Assembly (NCBI RefSeq): GCF_001043055.1
Contig: NZ_JYLF01000004.1
Location: 496,001 to 560,000, forward strand
DNA: 64,000 nucleotides
Direction of reading: 5' to 3'
From: Pseudomonas weihenstephanensis
GTDB lineage: Bacteria > Pseudomonadota > Gammaproteobacteria > Pseudomonadales > Pseudomonadaceae
The number at the start of each line of letters is the position of its first letter. Position 1 is the stretch's first letter. The translations under genes and the position numbers were made by a program. The notes beneath the pieces are model-generated. The model ran no database searches. It was not told the DNA's origin and was given only the letters and a program-made list of their open reading frames with translations. Below, piece after piece: positions 28,355 to 37,521 of this stretch.

Positions 28355-30592
28355 TTACACCGACGGGCCGGTGTTGACGGCCAATACCGGCAGGCTCAAA
28401 CGCTCAAGCAAAGTGGCCTGGGCGCTGCGCGGGTTTTGGTTGCCGGTTGGTGTGTTACGAATGTAACGCCCGTCCGACTGCAAGCTCCAGCTGTGGGTGT
28501 TGTCGGTCAGGTAGCACTCCAACTCTTTCTTGACCCGCAAAATCAGCTTTTTGCCTTCAATCGGGAAGCACGTCTCGACGCGCTTATCCAGGTTGCGCTC
28601 CATCCAGTCGGCACTCGACAGGAACATCTGCTCTTCCCCGCCGTTGAGGAAGTAGAACACCCGGGTGTGCTCCAAAAAGCGGCCGATGATCGAGCGTACG
28701 TGAATGTTGTGCGACACCCCCGCAATCCCCGGACGCAGGCAGCACATGCCACGCACGATCAAATCGATCCGCACGCCTGACTGGCTGGCCTTGTACAACG
28801 CACGAATGATTTTAGGGTCGGTCAACGAGTTGAACTTGGCGATGATGTGCGCAGGCTTGCCCTCCAGCGCGAATTGCGTTTCGCGGGCGATCATATCGAG
28901 CATGCCCTTCTTCAGCGTGAACGGCGCGTGCAGCAGCTTCTTCATGCGCAGCGTCTTGCCCATGCCGATCAACTGGCTGAACAACTTGCCGACGTCTTCG
29001 CACAGCGCATCATCGGAGGTCAGCAAGCTGTAGTCGGTGTACAACCGCGCGTTACCCGCGTGGTAGTTACCCGTGCCCAAATGCGCGTAACGCACGATCT
29101 CGCCTGCCTCGCGACGCAGAATCAGCATCATCTTGGCGTGAGTCTTAAAGCCCACCACCCCGTAAATCACCACCGCACCGGCCGCTTGCAAACGACTGGC
29201 CAGTTGCAGGTTGGACTCTTCGTCAAAGCGGGCGCGCAACTCAACCACAGCGGTCACTTCCTTGCCGTTACGCGCAGCGTCCACCAACGCGTCAACGATT
29301 TCGGAGTTGGCGCCGCTGCGGTACAGCGTCTGGCGCACGGCCAGCACATGCGGGTCTTTGGCGGCCTGCCGCAGCAAATCCACCACCGGGGTAAAGGACT
29401 CGAACGGGTGTAGCAGCAAGATGTCCTGTTTGCTGACCACGCTGAAAATATTTTCGCTGTTCTGCAACAGCTTCGGAATCGCCGGGGTAAACGGTGTGTA
29501 TTGCAGCTCGGGATGGCTGTCCAGGCCCGTGATGCTAAACAGCCGCGTGAGGTTCACCGGGCCGTTAACCGTGTACAGCTCGGTTTCGTGCAGGTTGAAC
29601 TGCTTGAGCAGGTAATCCGACAGATGTTTAGGGCAGGTATCGGCCACTTCCAGACGCACCGCGTCACCATAACGACGCGAGAACAATTCGCCGCGCAGTG
29701 CACGGGCCAGGTCTTCTACATCTTCAGTGTCGACCGCCAGATCGGCGTTTCGGGTCAGACGGAACTGGTAGCAGCCCTTGACCTTCATGCCCTGAAACAA
29801 ATCGTCGGCATGCGCATGGATCATCGACGACAGGAACACGTAGTTATCGCCCGGCCCACCGACGTCTTCCGGCACTTTGATGACACGCGGCAGCAAACGC
29901 GGGGCGGGGATGATTGCCAAGCCAGAATCACGGCCGAATGCATCAATGCCTTCGAGCTCAACAATGAAGTTGAGGCTCTTGTTCACCAGCAACGGGAACG
30001 GGTGCGTAGGATCAAGGCCAATCGGGGTGATGATCGGGGCGATCTCATCGCGGAAGAATTTACGCACCCAGGCTTTGATTTTGGTGTTCCAGTGGCGCCG
30101 CCGAATGAAGCGCACCTGATGTTTTTCAAGCTCAGGCAACAGGATGTCGTTGAGAATCGCGTATTGGCGATCGACATGCCCATGCACCAGTTCACTGATG
30201 CGCGCCAACGCCTGATGCGGCTGCAAACCGTCGGCACCGGCCTGTTCACGGGCGAAGGTGATTTGCTTCTTCAGACCCGCGACGCGAATTTCGAAGAATT
30301 CGTCGAGGTTGCTGGAGAAGATCAGCAGAAATTTCAGGCGCTCAAGTAACGGGTAGGACTCATCCAGCGCCTGCTCCAGCACGCGAATGTTGAACTGCAA
30401 TTGCGACAACTCACGATGGATATACAGGCTGCTGTCATCCAGGCCCGGAATGGCAATCGTCGGATGCGCCGCGGCATGCGACTCGGCCGCTGCGGGCGCG
30501 TGTGCCTCGGGCGTGGGCGGGGTTTCAGAGACCTGCTCAACCATCGGTTGAGGCTCAGTGGCAACGAGTTCTGTCTGTCCTTCGGTATTCAT
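28355..30592 (-). CDS. ppk1: Polyphosphate kinase 1
   Basis: Makes inorganic polyphosphate from ATP. At 745 residues it has all four PPK1 domains: the N domain ('[20 protein letters not shown]'), the head domain, and two phospholipase D-like catalytic domains with 'VRQTLYRSG' and the autophosphorylated histidine in '[16 protein letters not shown]'. The first 45 residues form an extra Pro/Ala/Glu-rich tail that E. coli PPK lacks. AGGAA precedes the ATG. It is convergent with ppx; the two are not co-transcribed here, unlike in E. coli. Confidence 0.96.
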   Translation of the reverse strand: MNTEGQTELVATEPQPMVEQVSETPPTPEAHAPAAAESHAAAHPTIAIPGLDDSSLYIHRELSQLQFNIRVLEQALDESYPLLERLKFLLIFSSNLDEFFEIRVAGLKKQITFAREQAGADGLQPHQALARISELVHGHVDRQYAILNDILLPELEKHQVRFIRRRHWNTKIKAWVRKFFRDEIAPIITPIGLDPTHPFPLLVNKSLNFIVELEGIDAFGRDSGLAIIPAPRLLPRVIKVPEDVGGPGDNYVFLSSMIHAHADDLFQGMKVKGCYQFRLTRNADLAVDTEDVEDLARALRGELFSRRYGDAVRLEVADTCPKHLSDYLLKQFNLHETELYTVNGPVNLTRLFSITGLDSHPELQYTPFTPAIPKLLQNSENIFSVVSKQDILLLHPFESFTPVVDLLRQAAKDPHVLAVRQTLYRSGANSEIVDALVDAARNGKEVTAVVELRARFDEESNLQLASRLQAAGAVVIYGVVGFKTHAKMMLILRREAGEIVRYAHLGTGNYHAGNARLYTDYSLLTSDDALCEDVGKLFSQLIGMGKTLRMKKLLHAPFTLKKGMLDMIARETQFALEGKPAHIIAKFNSLTDPKIIRALYKASQSGVRIDLIVRGMCCLRPGIAGVSHNIHVRSIIGRFLEHTRVFYFLNGGEEQMFLSSADWMERNLDKRVETCFPIEGKKLILRVKKELECYLTDNTHSWSLQSDGRYIRNTPTGNQNPRSAQATLLERLSLPVLAVNTGPSV

Positions 30593-31053
30593 TGAAAGTT
30601 CCTGATAAGAGCGGGTTTGACTCTCGTAACAGTTAAGCGGCGCGGCCAGTCAAGTTGACAGCCAGAATGCCACCAACGCCTGCGGGATTAAACCGCTCAA
30701 AGGCGCTTTATGCGGGCTGAGGCCTACTTAGAGGGTGATTTCGTGAAATTGTTCTGAGGCCAGTACCGCGTCGCCGCGACCATTAGGTAACGGACTGTGT
30801 AGACGGTTCGACTTTAGTCGGCCAAGCCGTGCGCAGCGCCATGTTGATCAGCGCCTGAAAAATCCCGTTTGCCCCAGACCTGAACGCGCGCGACCTTTAT
30901 ACCGACGCCTTATGAACAGCAGATGACAGCGCTCATGACGTAAGTCAAAACCATATGCATTGTAGGATTTGTTCACGACAAGACACATTTCGATACTTTC
31001 ATACACGCGCTTGAAGGCGTAGGCTGCGCGTTCATTTCGCCAGCACCCAGACA
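30593..31053. other. 461-base gap between divergent ppk and dedA, no gene seen
   Basis: No frame with convincing codon use, no tRNA-like fold and no strong repeat was found. The region must hold the ppk promoter and probably the dedA promoter. In P. aeruginosa PAO1, as I remember it, hemB lies next to ppk; it is not in this gap. Confidence 0.5.
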
Positions 31054-31674
31054 ATGCTCCAACAATTTCTTCAAGAATTCGGCTACTTCGCCCTGTTTCT
31101 AGGGACGTTCTTTGAAGGTGAGACCATTCTGGTTCTCGCAGGCTTCTTGGCGTTCCGCGGATACATGGACCTCAAACTGGTGATGATCGTGGCGTTTCTC
31201 GGCAGTTATGCCGGCGATCAGCTGTGGTACTTCCTGGGGCGCAAGCACGGCCGCAAACTGTTGGCGCGCAAACCGCGCTGGCAGCTCATGGGCGACAAAG
31301 CACTGGAGCACATTCGCAAGCACCCCGACATCTGGGTCTTGAGCTTTCGCTTCGTCTACGGCCTGCGCACCGTCATGCCTGTGGCGATTGGTTTGTCCGG
31401 CTACCCGCCGGGCCGCTACTTGCTGCTCAACGGCATTGGCGCGGCCATCTGGGCCATCGCGCTGGCGACTGCCGCCTACCACTTTGGCGCGGTGCTTGAA
31501 GGCCTGCTCGGCAGCGTCAAGAAGTATGAGCTGTGGGTATTGGGCGCATTGCTGGTGCTGGGCGTCTGCCTGTGGATCCGTCGGCGCTTCAAAAATGCGC
31601 GCCAGGCCAAACAAATCGCCCTTGAAGAAGCCAAACACAAGGCAGGCGAGGCTAACACTCCGCCAGCGGAGTAA
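31054..31674 (+). CDS. DedA family membrane protein
   Basis: A 206-residue inner-membrane protein of the DedA (SNARE-associated/VTT) family, probably a lipid scramblase or transporter of undecaprenyl phosphate or phospholipid type. It has the re-entrant hairpin signature 'FFEGETILVLAGFLAFRG' with the acidic residue, and 'FVYGLRTVMPVAIGLSGYPP' with the conserved Arg and Gly-rich stretch. The C-terminal tail is charged and cytoplasmic. Its 3' end overlaps the convergent desaturase-type gene by 23 bases. The lipid handled is unknown. Confidence 0.9.
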   Translation: MLQQFLQEFGYFALFLGTFFEGETILVLAGFLAFRGYMDLKLVMIVAFLGSYAGDQLWYFLGRKHGRKLLARKPRWQLMGDKALEHIRKHPDIWVLSFRFVYGLRTVMPVAIGLSGYPPGRYLLLNGIGAAIWAIALATAAYHFGAVLEGLLGSVKKYELWVLGALLVLGVCLWIRRRFKNARQAKQIALEEAKHKAGEANTPPAE

Positions 31675-32890
31675 CCCTGGCTCTGCACGCGTACAGGCCC
31701 ATCACGCTCAAGGCGCTGTAACTGAACAGGGCAACCCAGCCCCACGCGCTGGCCGGCCACAGCCCCGCCCACGGGGCCAGCCACACCAGCGGCACGTTCA
31801 GCGCCAGGCGCACCCCCTCAAGGCGCAATGCCCAGGGCCGATTCTCAAGCCCGGCCCCCAACACAAACAGACCTAGCGCCATGTAACCCCAGCCCAACAG
31901 CAATGCCTGGGGCGCTAAATGCTCGCCCAGATTGAGCAGATAACTGCCCAACCCCACATACACCGCAAATTGCAGGGCGATATACACCTGCTGCGGTAGC
32001 GCCAGCGCCACCTCAAACTTTTTGAATTGACTCAAATCGGGCTTGTTTACCGGGTGCTTGCCCGCCACATCCGCCGGGCGCCAGCCGGTGGGCATAAACC
32101 AGATGCGCACTTTGTCCCACCAGCGCTCAGTGCGCCGCGCATCAGCCAACAGTTGGGCATAAAACTGCCAATTGGCCCACAGCGGGTTCCAGCTCGACAG
32201 CGGCGTGGTCACGCCGAAAATGACCGGTTCGGCGTCATCTTCTTCCTGGAAGGTGCCAAACAGGCGATCCCAAAAAATGAACACCCCGCCGTAATTGCGA
32301 TCCATGTAGAGAGCATTCTGCGCATGGTGAGCCCGGTGATTGGACGGCGAAACAAAGCACCACTCGAACCAGCCCAGCTTGGGCACGTGACGGGTGTGTA
32401 CCCAGAATTGATAAAGCAAATTGAGCGTCGCCACGGTGACGAACACCAGCAACGGTACGCCAAGCACAGCCATCGGCAGGTAAAACACCCAGCCGAATAT
32501 AAAACCGGTGCTGGTCTGACGCAGAGCGGTGGACAAGTTGTAGTCCTCGCTTTGGTGATGCACCGAGTGCGCCGCCCACAGCACATTGCGCTCATGCCCA
32601 AGGCGGTGGTGCCAGTAGTAGCAAAAGTCATACAGCACGAACGCAAACAGCCACACCCAGCCACTGTCTTCGGGCAGCCTGATCAAGGCCAGATGGTCGA
32701 GCGCCAGGGCATAGGTCACCAGACCCACGCCTTTGGTCAGCAAACCGGTGGTGGTCGACAGCACGCCGGTGCTCAGGCTGCTGATGGTGTCGGCCAGCCG
32801 ATAAGTGCGCATGCCGCGCCAGCGGTCGGCCAGCAGCTCAATCGCGATCAACACAAAGAAAAACGGCACTGCATACAAAATCAGCTTCAT
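31652..32890 (-). CDS. Sterol desaturase / fatty acid hydroxylase family membrane enzyme
   Basis: A 412-residue membrane di-iron enzyme. Three histidine clusters are in place: HHRLGH (94-99), HSVHH (108-112) and HRAHH (185-189), with spans before and between them. After about residue 290 come four further spans not needed for catalysis. Bacterial members hydroxylate or desaturate lipids; the substrate here cannot be read from the sequence, and sterols are unlikely in Pseudomonas. It stands alone, converging on dedA with overlapping 3' ends, and diverges from elbB. Confidence 0.88.
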   Translation of the reverse strand: MKLILYAVPFFFVLIAIELLADRWRGMRTYRLADTISSLSTGVLSTTTGLLTKGVGLVTYALALDHLALIRLPEDSGWVWLFAFVLYDFCYYWHHRLGHERNVLWAAHSVHHQSEDYNLSTALRQTSTGFIFGWVFYLPMAVLGVPLLVFVTVATLNLLYQFWVHTRHVPKLGWFEWCFVSPSNHRAHHAQNALYMDRNYGGVFIFWDRLFGTFQEEDDAEPVIFGVTTPLSSWNPLWANWQFYAQLLADARRTERWWDKVRIWFMPTGWRPADVAGKHPVNKPDLSQFKKFEVALALPQQVYIALQFAVYVGLGSYLLNLGEHLAPQALLLGWGYMALGLFVLGAGLENRPWALRLEGVRLALNVPLVWLAPWAGLWPASAWGWVALFSYSALSVMGLYACRARVTPLAEC

Positions 32891-33000
32891 GGCGCACCCC
32901 GACCAATGTTCCTACAAGCGTAGGCCGGGTTTGCATGAACACCCTATGGCATCAAGTGCCAAATCAGGCGACATTAGCGCCATGTACTAGGAGAACCAAC

Positions 33001-33669
33001 ATGACCCAGAAAAAAGTGGCTGTGATTCTGTCGGGTTGCGGCGTCTACGATGGGGCCGAAATCCACGAAAGTGTTATCACCCTGCTGCGCCTCGATCAAC
33101 GTGGCGCCAAGGTTCAGTGTTTCGCGCCCAACATTGCGCAGCTGCACGTCATCAACCACCTGACCGGCGATGAGATGCCCGAGTCGCGTAACGTGCTGGT
33201 TGAGTCTGCGCGCATTGCCCGTGGCAACATCAAGGATATCCGTGAAGCGAAGGTCGACGACTTCGACGCGCTGATCGTACCGGGCGGGTTTGGTGCGGCA
33301 AAAAACCTTTCAAGCTTCGCCACCGAAGGCGACAAATGCACAGTGCAAACCGACGTGCTGGCTCTGGCTGAGGCCTTTGCCGAAGCGGCCAAGCCGGTGG
33401 GCCTGATGTGCATCTCACCTGCCATCGCCGCCAAAATCTACGGCCCTGGCGTGACCTGCACCATTGGCAAAGATGCCGACACCGCCAGCACGGTGACCAA
33501 AATGGGCGCCATTCACCAAGAGTGCGAGGTGTCGGAGATTGTCGAAGACAAAGCCCGCAAGCTGGTCAGCACGCCTGCCTATATGTTGGCGCACTCCATC
33601 AGCGAAGCGGCGTCGGGGATCAACAAGATGGTCGACCGCGTGCTTGAACTGACCCACGAAGACGATTGA
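33001..33669 (+). CDS. elbB: ElbB, DJ-1/PfpI-type glyoxalase-like protein
   Basis: A 222-residue protein of the DJ-1/PfpI superfamily matching ElbB ('VAVILSGCGVYDGAEIHES', 'DALIVPGGFGAAKNLSSFA', 'PVGLMCISPA'). The nucleophile-elbow Cys lies in 'LMCISP'. E. coli ElbB was linked to isoprenoid synthesis and has weak glyoxalase activity. The ATG at 33001 has AGGAGA seven bases upstream; a start at 32935 is less likely. It meets the convergent yaiI stop directly. Confidence 0.93.
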   Translation: MTQKKVAVILSGCGVYDGAEIHESVITLLRLDQRGAKVQCFAPNIAQLHVINHLTGDEMPESRNVLVESARIARGNIKDIREAKVDDFDALIVPGGFGAAKNLSSFATEGDKCTVQTDVLALAEAFAEAAKPVGLMCISPAIAAKIYGPGVTCTIGKDADTASTVTKMGAIHQECEVSEIVEDKARKLVSTPAYMLAHSISEAASGINKMVDRVLELTHEDD

Positions 33670-34122
33670 TCACACACGCGTCAAACGCGTCAGGATGCGG
33701 TCCAGCGCATTGGCGAACGCTTGCTTCTCACGTTCGCCATACGCGCCCTGCCCGCCGCCCATTTGCCCTTGCTCGCGCAGGTCGGTAAACAAGTTACGCA
33801 CCGCCAGCCGTTCACCCATGTTTTGCGGGTCGAACTCTTTACCACGCGGGTCCAGCGCGGCCACGCCCTTCTTCACCAGCCGGTCGGCCAGCGGCACATC
33901 GCTGCAAATCACCAACTCGCCGGGCACCGCGTGCTCGACCAGATAATCATCTGCCGCATCCGGGCCACTGGGCACCACGATCAACTTGACCAAGGCATAC
34001 GTGGGCTTGATCTGACTCTGCCCAGCCACCAGCACCACTTCAAACTGACGCTTCAAGGCGAATTTTATAACTTGATCCTTCGCGGCCTTGGGGCACGCGT
34101 CGGCATCGATCCAGACACGCAT
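33670..34122 (-). CDS. yaiI: YaiI/YqxD family protein (UPF0178, DUF188)
   Basis: A 150-residue protein of the UPF0178 family, recognised from 'MRVWIDADACPKAAKDQVIK' and 'VICSDVPLADRLVKKG'. The fold is PIN/NYN-like, with conserved acids suggesting a nuclease, but no activity is established to my knowledge. The ATG at 34122 has AGGAG at good spacing; an upstream start in the same frame lacks one. It abuts elbB tail to tail. Confidence 0.9.
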   Translation of the reverse strand: MRVWIDADACPKAAKDQVIKFALKRQFEVVLVAGQSQIKPTYALVKLIVVPSGPDAADDYLVEHAVPGELVICSDVPLADRLVKKGVAALDPRGKEFDPQNMGERLAVRNLFTDLREQGQMGGGQGAYGEREKQAFANALDRILTRLTRV

Positions 34123-34267
34123 GGGTGCGCTCCTGTAAAAAGTAGGGCCTCGCCCTGTGATCAAATAGCCAAAGCCTTTGGGCCCTCACTGCCGCGTAGG
34201 CCAGGGACTACAGAATCTACATCCACACGGTGTAGTCGCTGTCGAAGCGCTCGTAATCAATGGTGGT

Positions 34268-36166
34268 CTACGCAGCCTGCACCCGACGTTTTTCAGCCCA
34301 TTTACTGCGGCTGTACAGCACGATGATGGCCAAAAGGGCGACGGCCTGTGCTCCGAGCGAATAAGCATCGGCATGAATGCCCAGCCAGTCGAACTCGAAG
34401 AACGGCACCGGCCGCGTGCCGAAAATACCGGCCTCTTGCAGCGCTTTCACACCGTGGCCTGCGAACACCACCGACAGCGCGCACAACAAAGCGGCGTTAA
34501 TGCCGAAGAACATCGCCAGCGGCAATTTGGCCGAACCGCGAAGAATGACCCATGCCAGGCCGATCAACAGCACCAGCGCTGTAGCACCGCCGGCCAAGAC
34601 AGCGTTGTGACCGGCCGGGCCCGCTTGCAGCCACAGGGTTTCGTAAAACAGGATCACTTCAAACAGCTCGCGGTACACCGAGAAGAACGCCAGAATCGCA
34701 AAACCAAACCGCCCGCCACCGCTGACCAAGCTGCTTTTGATGTAGTCCTGCCACGCAGCAGCATGTCGGCGGTCGTGCATCCACACACCCAACCACAGCA
34801 CCATGACGCTGGCGAACAGTGCAGTGCAACCTTCCAGCAATTCGCGTTGTGCGCCGCTGACGTCGATCACATAAGCCGCCAGCGCCCACGTGGCCAGCCC
34901 GGCGACCAAAGCCAGCGCCCAGCCCACGTTCACACTGCGCACGGCCGATTGCTGGCCGGTGTTGCGCAAAAAGGCCAGGATGGCGGCCAACACCAGAATG
35001 GCTTCCAGGCCCTCACGCAACAAAATCAGCAAACCCGAAATGTAGCTCAACGACCCGCTCAGGCCATCGCTGCCCAGCAAGCCTGCCGACGCCTTGAGCA
35101 GCGCTTTGGCTGCCTCCAGACGCTGCTCGACCTGCTCAATCGGTAAGCCGTCCTGCAACGACTGCCGATAGGCCATCAGGGCTTTCTCCGTGCTTTTACG
35201 CACGTTGCTGTCGACGTTATCCAGTGAGCTTTCAACCAGCTCAAAGCCTTCCAGATAGGCGGCCACAGACAAGTCGTAGGCCTGTTCGCGATCCCCTGCG
35301 CGGTAAGCCGCCAGGCTTTTGTCGAGGGTGGCGCGGGTGTAATCGAGCAGTTGTGCAGGGCCACGCACAACCTGCGGTGGTTGCGCGCGTTGTGCTCGGA
35401 AGGTGGCAGCGGCTTGCGGGCCTTCGGCGGCCAGCACTTCATTAGGCGTTTGGCGCGCAAGGTCAGCCAGATTGTAGGTTTTGTCTGCCTTTGCCGCGTT
35501 TGGATCAGCGCTCAGGCCCGCGATGTAAGTGGCCAGGTCCCAGCGCTGACGCTCATCCAGCTGGTCGGCAAAGGACGGCATGTCGGTGCCTTCAACGCCC
35601 AGCCCCAACGTGTTGTAGATCGCGTACAGGCTCAAGCGGTCGAGGCGCCCGGCGTCGCGCAAATTGGCAGGTGGCGGGCTCATGCCCACGCCAGCCGGAC
35701 CATCGCCAGCTCCGGCTTCGCCGTGACACACCGAACAATGCTGGGCGTACAACGGCGCGCCACGCGTGGGGTCTGGCGTGATGACCGGCGCCTGGCTGAC
35801 CTCGTAGGCCACGGCCAGCTTGGCCCCCAACTGCCGCGCTTCACGGGCCACGGCGGCGCCGTCTTCGCGTTGCTCGATGGCGGTTTGCAGCGCGTTCACG
35901 CCCTGCGCCAGTTCAGCCCGTTCCGCACGCTCGGGCAAATCGGCAATCAGCCCTTTGAGAACGGCCAAAAACTCCAGTTGCTCGTGATACTCGGTTTCGT
36001 CGATGACTTTGCCATCTTCAACCGTAGGCGGGTAATCAGCACCAATGTAGTCAATGAGGTGAAGTGCCTGTGAGGCACCTTCCGGGGAGTTGGCAGACAC
36101 AGCAAGGCTGCACAACGCGAGCACGGGCAGCATCAGCCATGCCAAAAAACGCGAGCGGGCGGTCAT
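34268..36166 (-). CDS. Cytochrome c / FTR1 iron permease fusion
   Basis: A 632-residue protein joining three parts. A signal peptide (ending LAVSA near residue 25) leads to a periplasmic domain with a class I cytochrome c heme site CSVCH (144-148), then a helical linker, then a seven-span FTR1 permease. The FTR1 part carries both REXXE iron motifs: 'REGLE' in the first span and 'RELFE' in a later one. The heme domain may handle electrons for Fe(II) oxidation coupled to Fe(III) uptake, replacing separate EfeO and EfeB; that is inference. No efe genes are adjacent. An AT-rich AATGAGAA stretch upstream could be a weak Fur site. Confidence 0.9.
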   Translation of the reverse strand: MTARSRFLAWLMLPVLALCSLAVSANSPEGASQALHLIDYIGADYPPTVEDGKVIDETEYHEQLEFLAVLKGLIADLPERAERAELAQGVNALQTAIEQREDGAAVAREARQLGAKLAVAYEVSQAPVITPDPTRGAPLYAQHCSVCHGEAGAGDGPAGVGMSPPPANLRDAGRLDRLSLYAIYNTLGLGVEGTDMPSFADQLDERQRWDLATYIAGLSADPNAAKADKTYNLADLARQTPNEVLAAEGPQAAATFRAQRAQPPQVVRGPAQLLDYTRATLDKSLAAYRAGDREQAYDLSVAAYLEGFELVESSLDNVDSNVRKSTEKALMAYRQSLQDGLPIEQVEQRLEAAKALLKASAGLLGSDGLSGSLSYISGLLILLREGLEAILVLAAILAFLRNTGQQSAVRSVNVGWALALVAGLATWALAAYVIDVSGAQRELLEGCTALFASVMVLWLGVWMHDRRHAAAWQDYIKSSLVSGGGRFGFAILAFFSVYRELFEVILFYETLWLQAGPAGHNAVLAGGATALVLLIGLAWVILRGSAKLPLAMFFGINAALLCALSVVFAGHGVKALQEAGIFGTRPVPFFEFDWLGIHADAYSLGAQAVALLAIIVLYSRSKWAEKRRVQAA

Positions 36167-36232
36167 CGAAAAATCCGGCTGGAAATGAGAAGTAACACAT
36201 TGTTCACTTCCCTTCCCAATGACTCAAGGTCT

Positions 36233-36865
36233 TTACGTCGTTGCGCGGTGCAGCGTGGCCAGAAACCCCGCCGCGCCCACAAACAAACCGGCAAACGTGC
36301 GGTTCATGCGCCGCTGTTGTTTGGGCGTGCGCAGCAAACGCAGCACCTTGGACGCCAACCCGGTGTAGCCGGCCATCACAATCAGGTCGACGCAGATCAT
36401 GGTCGTGCCGAGGATCAAGTACTGAGACAACAGCGGCGCGTGCGGGTCAACAAACTGCGGTAACACCGCGAGCATAAACACCAGCGCCTTGGGATTGCTG
36501 ACATTGACCAGGAAGCCGCGAAACACCAGCGCCAGCGGTTTGCCAATAGGACGTACGGCAGCGTCATCGCTGAGGTCGGCGGGCAAGGCGCGCCATTGTT
36601 TGACCGCGAGGTAGATCAGGTAGGCCACGCCAAACCATTTGATGGCGTAAAACGCGGTGGAGGACGCGGCGAGAATGGCGCCTACCCCGGCGGCAACGAT
36701 GGCGATTTGCAAGGCCAGGCCCAGTTGCAGGCCGAGGGCGTTCCAATAGCCGCGCCAAAAACCGTATTGCAGCCCGCATGACATCGACGCAATTGCACCG
36801 GCACCCGGCGACAGGCTGATCACCCAGGACGCCGCAAAAAAGGCCAACCATGTTTCCAGCGACAT
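36233..36865 (-). CDS. LysE/RhtB family amino acid exporter
   Basis: A 210-residue inner-membrane protein with six predicted spans and the family signature 'SLSPGAGAIASMSCGLQYGF' near the start, plus 'GFLVNVSNPKALVFMLAVLP'. Members export amino acids such as homoserine, threonine or lysine; the substrate cannot be predicted. The ATG at 36865 has GAGAGG upstream, and a start ten codons earlier is less likely. It is 66 bases upstream of the FTR1 gene on the same strand and might share transcripts. Confidence 0.9.
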   Translation of the reverse strand: MSLETWLAFFAASWVISLSPGAGAIASMSCGLQYGFWRGYWNALGLQLGLALQIAIVAAGVGAILAASSTAFYAIKWFGVAYLIYLAVKQWRALPADLSDDAAVRPIGKPLALVFRGFLVNVSNPKALVFMLAVLPQFVDPHAPLLSQYLILGTTMICVDLIVMAGYTGLASKVLRLLRTPKQQRRMNRTFAGLFVGAAGFLATLHRATT

Positions 36866-36963
36866 CGCACACCTCTCGGACAAAATCAGTAACACGTCCT
36901 TAAAGCTAATGCGCTGGCTGAAAATTAACCACTGGTTTTTTGCGCCACACCGTGTAGGAGCGT

Positions 36964-37521
36964 TTAAAGGTCGCCTTCGCGCCAGCGGCGAACAGAGCGC
37001 TGGAAGAACAGGCTATTGGGCACTTGCACCATGCTGCTACCACTGCCCGCTTCTGCGGGTTCGATCAGTGTGGTGTAGAGCAAATTGATCGCCACCACCC
37101 GGCCTTTGACGCCCGGCTTGTCCAGCGTGTCGAGCAGCTCAACCACGTCGCCGATCCGAAACGGGCCGACGGTAAAGATCAGTACCGCGCACAGCAGGTT
37201 GGAAAGCACGCTCCAGATCGCGAAAAAGGCGATGGCCGCCACCGCGACAAACCCCGAGAGCGCCGTCCACAGCACTGTGGCCGACACCCCGAGACGCTCC
37301 AGCACGATAATCACCGCGCTGCCCATGATGAACCAGCGCAAACCACCGCGCAGCGGCATCAACAACTGCGGCGGCAGCGGGTAACGCTGACCCAGACGGT
37401 TAAGAAAGCGGGCAATGCCGCGCTGCAAAAAATAACCCGTCAACAGAATCAGCAAGATCTGCACGCCAATCCACAGCGGCGCGATCAGCTCGGCGGGCAC
37501 GGGCATGTGCAGGGCTTCCAT
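36964..37521 (-). CDS. Small MscS-type mechanosensitive channel protein
   Basis: A 185-residue protein holding the core of an MscS channel: three spans, the Gly/Ala-rich pore helix ('TALSGFVAVAAIAFFAIWSVLSN') and the start of the beta domain ('TVGPFRIGDVVELLD'). The large C-terminal vestibule of E. coli MscS is missing, making it a minimal form. Its ATG overlaps the yheS stop (TGATG), so translation is coupled. A role in osmotic-shock release is expected from the family only. Confidence 0.85.
   Translation of the reverse strand: MEALHMPVPAELIAPLWIGVQILLILLTGYFLQRGIARFLNRLGQRYPLPPQLLMPLRGGLRWFIMGSAVIIVLERLGVSATVLWTALSGFVAVAAIAFFAIWSVLSNLLCAVLIFTVGPFRIGDVVELLDTLDKPGVKGRVVAINLLYTTLIEPAEAGSGSSMVQVPNSLFFQRSVRRWREGDL

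Noticed and set aside
30848..31054. 68-codon minus-strand frame before dedA
   Set aside because: Arg-rich product of no known type, no Shine-Dalgarno and irregular codon use; treated as non-coding.
35351..36073. 240-codon plus-strand frame antisense to the FTR1 gene
   Set aside because: The minus-strand gene has a heme site, iron motifs and a signal peptide; the plus-strand product has no recognisable features.
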